This document shows, piece after piece, positions 6,745 through 11,232 of a stretch of 11,232 nucleotides of DNA (its first letter is position 1; each line of letters starts with the position of its first letter). Under the pieces are notes generated by a model. That model searched no databases, was not told the DNA's origin, and saw only the letters and a program-made list of their open reading frames with translations. The stretch comes from Nitrososphaeraceae archaeon (lineage in GTDB: Archaea > Thermoproteota > Nitrososphaeria > Nitrososphaerales > Nitrososphaeraceae), in assembly GCA_025449515.1 (NCBI GenBank), contig JANWJI010000002.1, positions 1-11,232 on the forward strand, in the 5' to 3' direction. The position numbers and the translations under genes were made by a program.

Positions 6745-7887
6745 TTGAAAATATTGCACTTGTCCCATGAAGGTCTACCAGATTGGCGGGTCGAAAAATC
6801 AGCAATTACAGCGACAAGGAATGGTCATCAGGTCATTTTCTGTGGCAGAGCATCAAATTATAAAACGACACTGTTCCAAAAAATCTATCAAATCAATTGG
6901 AATGCAAAAGCAAGGTTAGGAGTCCCCCTATATTGGAAATCGGTAAAGCGACAACTAGCTAAAGTCTTGAATGAGACAAGACCAGATATTGTTCATGCAC
7001 ACAATATTTTTTCAGCGAGAATGATTTCGGAATTTAAAGTCCCCTTTGTCTACGACGATCATGAGTTCTGGTCCGCTTCTTCAAGACTACTGAGTGAAAT
7101 GAAGCCGAATTTACATGTTGTTGAGAAGCCTACGGCTTTGGGTCACAATTTCCTCGAACTAACTATTGGTACTAGAAGAAAAATTGTGAATTACTATGCT
7201 ATAAAATTATGGGCTAGGTGGGAAAAGGAGATCGTTTGTTCAACTCCAACTATCACAGTTTCGGATACTATTTCTGACGAGATGCGAAAATTAGGCTCGA
7301 GTAAACTGTTTGTCGTACCAAATTTTCCTCTGTCGTCTGAAACAATTAATATTGCTGGTCCAAGATTTCATCAATCTTTATCATCGGTGTATGCAGGCAG
7401 CGATGGTCTCAATATAGATAGCTATCCACATCGAAATATGACCGGCTTTACCGACCTTTTTGAAACCAATGGAATCGGGACTCTTACGATATTAGGCTGG
7501 AAAAATAATTCAACTGACAGAGTAAGATACAAAGGATTCTTATCGAGACAGGATATGTTTAATGAAATGTCCAATCATTCCATAGGTCTACTCCCATGGA
7601 GGAAGCATTGGGCTCACCTCTTTACCAATCCCAACAAACCATATGAATATGCCCATGCAGGAGTACTTGTCATGTGTTCTTCCTCTGTTCAGCCCGTTGT
7701 TAGAACACTTCGAGATCATTGCTCGGTATTCGATGGCTATGATGAGATGGTTTCTCAACTATTATATTTCAAGAATCACTTGGATTTGCTCTATAAGAAA
7801 AGACAAGAGTCGTATAGATTTGCAAAAGCTAATATAATCTGGGAGAAGCATGAAAAGAATATACTGCAGGCATATCAACTTTCTTAG
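6745..7887 (+). CDS. GT-B glycosyltransferase (GT4-like), full length
   Basis: The 380-residue protein is a full-sized GT4-type enzyme that probably uses a nucleotide-activated sugar. The start is TTG 6745, giving MKILHLSHEGLPDWR; an in-frame stop lies two codons upstream, so no earlier start is possible. The N-terminal domain holds RPDIVHAHNIFSARM (79-93) and VYDDHEFWSASSR (102-114), the acidic-His-Glu block typical of GT4 acceptor domains. ITVSDTISDEM (170-180) and LFVVPNFPL (188-196) form the interdomain link. The donor domain contains SVYAGSDGLN (214-223), TILGW (248-252), RYKGFLSRQDMFNEM (261-275) and GLLPWRK...NPNKPYEYAHAGV (281-307), with Glu301 at the E-x7-E position. The insert at 110-160 is longer than usual. 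It is preceded by a 476-base gap, so it likely opens a second transcription unit; GAATTAAAAG at 6709-6718 could be its TATA box. A five-codon frame from ATG 6731 overlaps the start and is probably chance. Confidence 0.87.
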   Translation: MKILHLSHEGLPDWRVEKSAITATRNGHQVIFCGRASNYKTTLFQKIYQINWNAKARLGVPLYWKSVKRQLAKVLNETRPDIVHAHNIFSARMISEFKVPFVYDDHEFWSASSRLLSEMKPNLHVVEKPTALGHNFLELTIGTRRKIVNYYAIKLWARWEKEIVCSTPTITVSDTISDEMRKLGSSKLFVVPNFPLSSETINIAGPRFHQSLSSVYAGSDGLNIDSYPHRNMTGFTDLFETNGIGTLTILGWKNNSTDRVRYKGFLSRQDMFNEMSNHSIGLLPWRKHWAHLFTNPNKPYEYAHAGVLVMCSSSVQPVVRTLRDHCSVFDGYDEMVSQLLYFKNHLDLLYKKRQESYRFAKANIIWEKHEKNILQAYQLS

Positions 7888-7950
7888 CGCTCCTTTTGTG
7901 GTTCATTAAATTTAGAATTACAAATATTATAGATCGAAATTAGACCATGG

Positions 7951-7965
7951 TTCAATAGAATTGAA
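7951..7965. repeat. Perfect short hairpin, TTCAAT/ATTGAA
   Basis: TTCAATAGAATTGAA has six-base arms around AGA. It lies 63 bases after the stop of the GT4 gene and is the first of three inverted repeats in this gap that share AATTG/CAATT cores. Confidence 0.6.
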
Positions 7966-7970
7966 AATTA

Positions 7971-8034
7971 TTCCAATTCCAACTATTGATTTCAATTTTG
8001 AAGGAGTCTCTAATTTCCAATAGTTAAATTGGAA
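7971..8034. repeat. Long imperfect inverted repeat, 16 matched bases per arm
   Basis: TTCCAATTCCAACTATTG (7971-7988) is complementary to CAATAGTTAAATTGGAA (8018-8034) except for a small CC/A internal loop. The 29-base spacer contains TTCAATTTTGAA, itself able to form a five-base stem. The element is too long for a typical operator half-site pair. It could be an RNA hairpin at the 3' end of the preceding gene, a leader element, or the remnant of a miniature mobile element. No flanking target duplication is evident. Confidence 0.55.
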
Positions 8035-8048
8035 CTCTAATCAGCCGT

Positions 8049-8063
8049 GAATTGACACAATTC
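8049..8063. repeat. Perfect short hairpin, GAATTG/CAATTC
   Basis: GAATTGACACAATTC has six-base arms around ACA. It is followed by TTTGAATCCC, which superficially resembles a tRNA T-arm but has no matching stem. It is the third inverted repeat in the gap, 96 bases before the next start. Confidence 0.55.
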
Positions 8064-8158
8064 GAGTTTGAATCCCAGGCGGATGCATACCCATCGTGAT
8101 TTATCTTAACAAAAGAAAGAACTTTAAAATTGATGTTACTCGCTGGTTCTATAACTAA

Positions 8159-9013
8159 TTGGGTAATTATTTCGCAATTGTTACTTCGAGGAATTCTGAA
8201 GATGGGATCAAGTCGGCACTCCTCTCACTAAAGAATCAAGCGTTAAGGCCAGAATACGTCATAGTAATAGATGACGGCTCTAAGGATAGTACGCCGGAAA
8301 TTCTTAAGGAATTGGAACACAGCTGGAGTCAGCTATTCATAATAACAAATCCCGATATGGGCTATGATATCAAGAGAGTTGTTAAGAACTGGAACGCGGC
8401 GTTAGAACTCGTGAGAAATAGAAATATGGCGAGAACGGAGTATCATCTTATTGCTACAGATGATACCGAGTACGCTTCAGATTATGCTTTTAGGCTGATT
8501 TCGTATTTGGACTCTAATCCGGATGTCGCCATCGCGTCAGGCAACTATACTAATCATAAACCAGAAATGCCACACGGCGCTGGTAGATATGTACGAAATT
8601 CTGTATTTGAAAAGACGAGATGGAATGGAAGCTATCCTGAGCAAATGGGCTACGAGTCGGCTATACTGTACGAAGTAGAATTTCTTGGTTACAAATATTC
8701 TGTAATCGAAGAGGCAAGATTTCGACACCTCAGGCCTCTCGGTTTAAATCATCGCTTTTACGAATTTGGAGCTAGTATGCATACACTTGGGTATCATCCG
8801 GTATATGCATTGGGAAGATTTGCAAAGTATTTTTCAACGGGCGCGGTAACAGGGCGACTTGGATCATTATACATGATCTATTATTATCTGACATATAAGG
8901 CAGAAATCCAGGGTTACAATCGTCTTTATGATGCACAGTTCAGACAATATGTAAGAAAGAAACAGATCGATAGGTTAAAAAGAATACTTAATATGAGAAT
9001 ACCCAGAAAGTAA
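8159..9013 (+). CDS. Family 2 glycosyltransferase (GT-A fold)
   Basis: This 284-residue enzyme has the GT2 layout: FAIVTSRNSEDGIKSALLSL (5-24), the nucleotide-binding strand VIVIDDGSKDST (34-45), the metal-binding ATDDTEY (99-105) in the position of the DxD motif, and an acceptor region with GYESAILYEVEFLGYKYS (164-181) followed by ARFRHLRPLG (186-195). GT2 enzymes invert the anomeric configuration and use NDP-sugars with Mg2+ or Mn2+ at the inner membrane face. The start is TTG 8159, directly after an in-frame TAA at 8156, so no earlier start exists; it leads straight into the first strand. A hydrophobic aromatic patch, SLYMIYYYLTY (236-246), and a basic tail may hold it at the membrane. CTTTAAAA at 8122-8129 is a possible TATA box, about 33 bases upstream. 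The substrate is unknown. Confidence 0.88.
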   Translation: MGNYFAIVTSRNSEDGIKSALLSLKNQALRPEYVIVIDDGSKDSTPEILKELEHSWSQLFIITNPDMGYDIKRVVKNWNAALELVRNRNMARTEYHLIATDDTEYASDYAFRLISYLDSNPDVAIASGNYTNHKPEMPHGAGRYVRNSVFEKTRWNGSYPEQMGYESAILYEVEFLGYKYSVIEEARFRHLRPLGLNHRFYEFGASMHTLGYHPVYALGRFAKYFSTGAVTGRLGSLYMIYYYLTYKAEIQGYNRLYDAQFRQYVRKKQIDRLKRILNMRIPRK

Positions 9014-9080
9014 GTAAGATCGTAGCTATAACCAGGGCAAGATGGTAAATCATGTAGTACAGATCGGAAGGTCACTAGAT

Positions 9081-9088
9081 TTTTATAT
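9081..9088 (+). promoter_or_regulatory. Candidate TATA box for the methyltransferase gene; decides its start
   Basis: TTTTATAT is the best TATA match before any gene in the window. It is centred about 30 bases before ATG 9115 but only about 12 before the in-frame TTG at 9097. A transcript started at the usual distance would begin near 9111, downstream of the TTG, so ATG 9115 is preferred. Confidence 0.5.
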
Positions 9089-9114
9089 CTTGTACTTTGC
9101 TCTGTTCAGCTAAG

Positions 9115-9933
9115 ATGGATGAGCTCAATTCTAAAGATTATTGGGAAGATAGACTAAAGGAAAATTTTGGATTGCACGGCACCGGCTTCCAAGGTCTCGG
9201 AAGGCGGTATAATGAATATATGTACAAGATTAGGAGACGAGTCTTCGTTCATAGAATGAGCAAATTAGATATAGACTTTGCAAATGCAAATGTGAATGTG
9301 TTGGATATTGGTTCAGGTACTGGTTTTTATGTTGGCCTGTGGAAGGATCTCGGCGCAATTAGTATAACTGGTACTGACATAACAACTGTAGCAGTGGAGA
9401 ATTTGAGATCAATGTATCCCTCCAACGAATTCTTCCAACTAGACATTGGAGATGAAGTGGCCTACAAGACACTTGGTAAAAAATTTGACATTATTTCAGC
9501 ATTCGATGTATTATTTCATATCGTAGATGATAAGCGGTATGAGAACGCCATAAGGAATATTTTCTCGTTATTGAAGCCTGGTGGACTCTTTATTTTTTCC
9601 GATAATTTTCTACATCATGATTCTATAAGGTCTGCTCGACAAGTTAGCAGATCATTGAGTGTTATTCAAAAGGTGTTACGCGAAAATCACTTCGAGATAA
9701 TACTGCGCCGTCCCATGTTTATATTAATGAACGCACCGGTTGATACGAATCGATCTGTTTTGAGGGCGATCTGGCATACCATCACCTCAGCAGTCCAGTA
9801 TAGTGAAAGTATGGCGTTCGTTATATGTACTATCCTATATCCAATGGAACTATTGTTAGTCTCGATTATCAAGGAGGGCCCTTCCACAGAGATGATGATT
9901 TGTAGATCTGCAAATTTAAAGGCGTCAAATTGA
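9115..9933 (+). CDS. Class I SAM-dependent methyltransferase
   Basis: The 272-residue protein has the Rossmann-type methyltransferase motifs in order: motif I NVLDIGSGTGFY (61-72), the acidic end of strand two in ITGTDITT (84-91, Asp88), a third acidic site at FFQLDIGD (106-113), motif IV FDIISAFDVLFHI (124-136), and LLKPGGLFIFSDN (152-164). It would methylate a small molecule or glycan in the cytoplasm with S-adenosylmethionine. A long N-terminal segment (1-58) with YWEDRLKENFGLHGTGFQGL resembles a substrate-covering lid. Residues 214-254 form an unusually hydrophobic C-terminal part, including FVICTILYPMELLLVSII (235-252), suggesting membrane association. The context, 101 bases after a GT2 gene, suggests O-methylation of a sugar in the same glycan. 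The substrate is inferred, not shown. Confidence 0.88.
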   Translation: MDELNSKDYWEDRLKENFGLHGTGFQGLGRRYNEYMYKIRRRVFVHRMSKLDIDFANANVNVLDIGSGTGFYVGLWKDLGAISITGTDITTVAVENLRSMYPSNEFFQLDIGDEVAYKTLGKKFDIISAFDVLFHIVDDKRYENAIRNIFSLLKPGGLFIFSDNFLHHDSIRSARQVSRSLSVIQKVLRENHFEIILRRPMFILMNAPVDTNRSVLRAIWHTITSAVQYSESMAFVICTILYPMELLLVSIIKEGPSTEMMICRSANLKASN

Positions 9934-9947
9934 GATAGATTTTCATT

Positions 9948-9984
9948 AATAGTAATATTAATAATAATATTAATAATAATAATA
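9948..9984. repeat. AT microsatellite, TAATATTAATAA repeated
   Basis: Two perfect head-to-tail copies of TAATATTAATAA occupy 9953-9964 and 9965-9976, flanked by further TAA triplets. Only A and T occur apart from one G at 9952. It starts 15 bases after the methyltransferase stop codon. It may vary in copy number between strains. Confidence 0.8.
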
Positions 9985-10411
9985 CGGACAACTTCTCTGA
10001 ATGTAGACGAGTCATTCTAAAGATGGACACTAAGAGGTCTAACTATTATGCTGAATATATACACTGGTTGTTAAAGGATTAGCGATCAACTGTAGTTGTC
10101 ATCTTGCTAATGATTGGTTCGACTTCCTAAGTGTATAGGGTTTCAACCTAGTCGGCAGTCAATTTCTACGTTGATAGTGAATTAATTGCAAAATGTAGAG
10201 TCAATTATCTAGACCAACGTAATCTTACTATCTGGCAAATTAATTACTTCAATATAAATAAATAAATAAGAAAATCATTTATCGGTCTAGCAGTTATCAT
10301 TCATCCAAAGAGGATCTAATTTCTTCCTTGATGTATTTTGGTCACGCTTGAGGACACGCTGATTTATTGTTAGTTATGGAGAAAAAAATTGGCACTTAAA
10401 GTCAAACTGAG

Positions 10412-10451
10412 AATTGAGGACAAAAATAGGTCGTTTAGTATTGTCCTAATT
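10412..10451 (-). terminator. Stem-loop directly after the secreted-protein gene
   Basis: AATTGAGGACAA (10412-10423) pairs with TTGTCCTAATT (10441-10451): eleven pairs with one bulged base around a 17-base loop. On the minus strand it begins four bases after the stop codon and carries a run of T at the loop/stem border (AAAAA at 10422-10426 on plus). A further T-rich stretch on that strand (10382-10388) follows. This fits a 3'-end or termination signal, though archaeal termination needs only T-rich tracts. Confidence 0.4.
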
Positions 10452-10454
10452 GAG

Positions 10455-11153
10455 TTACTTCCATTCCCAGCCCTTGATCGTACTTACACCATTTGGATTA
10501 CCTTCATCTTTAAACATCATCACTGTGTTGCTCAGAGCGGAAAGGTTTCCTGTAGCGTTCGAGTTAAAGATAGCTGCGCCTGTTCCCTGCATTACCTGAT
10601 TCCCAGTTACTTGCGAAGGCTGGGTGGATGGATTATAGTGAGCGATCTCTCTAAAGTTAAACGTTGCATTCCCAGCTTTTCCAGCAGTAGCCTTGATAAG
10701 GCCGCCGCCAACTATATCAGCAATTCCTTGGGACAAGGGTATAATCAATGCCTTGCCTTCGGTCTGAACAAAGTTTATACCATTTACAGTACCTTTACCT
10801 ATGAATATCTCTCCAATCGCATGTAGTCCAGTGTTCAGGACTAGAGGCTGTTGTCTAATGGTTTTCACGTATTCTATATAGAACGGATTTCCCAAAACAG
10901 TAGCATTTTTCGTCGTTGTCGTTTGGACATCATTAGAAGAAGATGGGGGGGTAATTTTCAATGCTTCTTTTTGAAGAGCAGCCTCCATAGTTTTCGACGT
11001 CGCGTTATTCGTGCTAGTCGCGTTATTCGCATTAGTTGTATTCGAGGACGCTGCATACGATTCTTTAATAAAGATAGACTGGAAAGACACCAATCCTACT
11101 GCAAATACATTTGCTATCAAAAAAACTATGACAGCCGCTATTTTTGATTCCAT
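10455..11153 (-). CDS. Secreted sequon-rich protein, function unknown
   Basis: The 232-residue protein starts with a signal peptide: MESK, a hydrophobic core at about 5-24, then a likely cleavage after SYA (32-34). The mature N terminus is a low-complexity Ser/Thr/Asn linker (36-55, then TPPSSSNDVQTTTT at 68-81). A compact domain follows from about 88 to 232, with IRQQPLVLNTGLHAIGEIFI (99-118) and a glycine-rich IADIVGGGLIKATAGKAGN (144-162). Seven N-x-S/T sequons are visible at Asn 38, 44, 50, 83, 162, 199 and 203, three of them in the linker, so heavy N-glycosylation at the cell surface is plausible. No cysteine, catalytic motif or C-terminal anchor is seen. I associate this type with extracellular hypothetical proteins of soil ammonia-oxidising archaea, from memory only. 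It is convergent with the glycan genes and has its own promoter. Confidence 0.85.
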   Translation of the reverse strand: MESKIAAVIVFLIANVFAVGLVSFQSIFIKESYAASSNTTNANNATSTNNATSKTMEAALQKEALKITPPSSSNDVQTTTTKNATVLGNPFYIEYVKTIRQQPLVLNTGLHAIGEIFIGKGTVNGINFVQTEGKALIIPLSQGIADIVGGGLIKATAGKAGNATFNFREIAHYNPSTQPSQVTGNQVMQGTGAAIFNSNATGNLSALSNTVMMFKDEGNPNGVSTIKGWEWK

Positions 11154-11177
11154 GTAATCTTACTTTACCTGACACCC

Positions 11178-11187
11178 TTTACTTAAG
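11178..11187 (-). promoter_or_regulatory. Weak candidate TATA box for the secreted-protein gene
   Basis: On the minus strand CTTAAGTAAA is centred about 29 bases before the ATG at 11153, the spacing expected for a leaderless or nearly leaderless transcript. The match to the archaeal TATA consensus is modest. Confidence 0.3.
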
Positions 11188-11232
11188 GATTGCCAAGAAT
11201 TGAAGGATAGAACATACCTGATAGTAAGACTA

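Larger units (their letters stand above)
9934..10454. other. 521-base gene-poor stretch between convergent genes
   Basis: The stretch separates the plus-strand methyltransferase from the end of the minus-strand secreted-protein gene. It contains an AT microsatellite (9948-9984), an inverted repeat GTGAATTAATTGC/GCAAATTAATTAC (10177-10189 with 10235-10247), a TATAAATAAATAAATAA string (10253-10269), and a stem-loop next to the convergent gene's stop. The longest frames with a start are about 20 codons, for example 10023-10082, and show no recognisable family. Nothing that looks like a tRNA or a conserved gene was found. Confidence 0.6.

Noticed and set aside
8060..8090. tRNA 3' end, from TTTGAATCCC and the following GC-richer bases
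   Set aside because: The flanking bases do not form a five-pair T stem and no matching 5' acceptor half is found upstream.
9097..9114. Upstream TTG start adding six residues to the methyltransferase
   Set aside because: The TATA-like box at 9081-9088 is too close to this TTG and correctly spaced for ATG 9115.
9948..9984. CRISPR or origin-type iterons
   Set aside because: The units are 12 bases of A and T without spacers and only two full copies exist; no cas or replication gene is near.
10023..10082. Small gene of 19 residues in the gap after the methyltransferase
   Set aside because: Too short, no recognised motif, and the open frame upstream is only the AT microsatellite read as Asn/Ile.
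10389..10826. A 145-codon plus-strand frame with TTG start and a TATA-like string upstream
   Set aside because: Most of it lies antisense to the well-supported secreted-protein gene. Its translation has no family features and looks like a composition shadow.

Overview
The window is most likely from an ammonia-oxidising archaeon of the Nitrososphaerales (Nitrososphaera/Ca. Nitrosocosmicus type). The reasons are the AT-rich sequence, the absence of Shine-Dalgarno sites, TATA-like boxes about 26-31 bases before several start codons (as on leaderless archaeal transcripts), frequent TTG starts, and a secreted protein with a thaumarchaeal-looking N terminus and many N-glycosylation sequons. This assignment is inference from sequence style and recalled protein families; no search was run.

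Layout. Bases 3-827 hold the end of an isocitrate-lyase/PEP-mutase superfamily enzyme that carries the lyase (Cys) active-site motif. Bases 953-6268 hold five closely spaced plus-strand genes: a short GT-B glycosyltransferase, an asparagine-synthetase-like ATP-dependent amidotransferase without its glutaminase half, a polytopic GT-C-like membrane protein, a small two-helix membrane protein, and a second short GT-B glycosyltransferase. After a 476-base gap with a foldable element come a third GT-B glycosyltransferase (6745-7887), a 271-base gap full of inverted repeats, a GT-A (family 2) glycosyltransferase (8159-9013) and a SAM-dependent methyltransferase (9115-9933). A 521-base gene-poor stretch with an AT microsatellite separates these from a convergent minus-strand gene for a secreted, sequon-rich protein (10455-11153).

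How the genes fit together. Four soluble glycosyltransferases, a sugar or acid amidating enzyme, a methyltransferase and a GT-C-type membrane protein form a coherent surface-glycan set, either for lipid-linked oligosaccharide/N-glycan assembly or for an exopolysaccharide. The soluble enzymes would build and decorate a glycan on the cytoplasmic face and the membrane proteins would act at or across the membrane. No polymerase, flippase or AglB-type oligosaccharyltransferase is visible, so the set is partial. I see no CRISPR array, transposase, tRNA or rRNA. No wholly new system can be claimed. The most notable items are the glutaminase-less amidotransferase, the structured intergenic elements at 6616-6700 and 7951-8063, and the promoter-per-gene arrangement.
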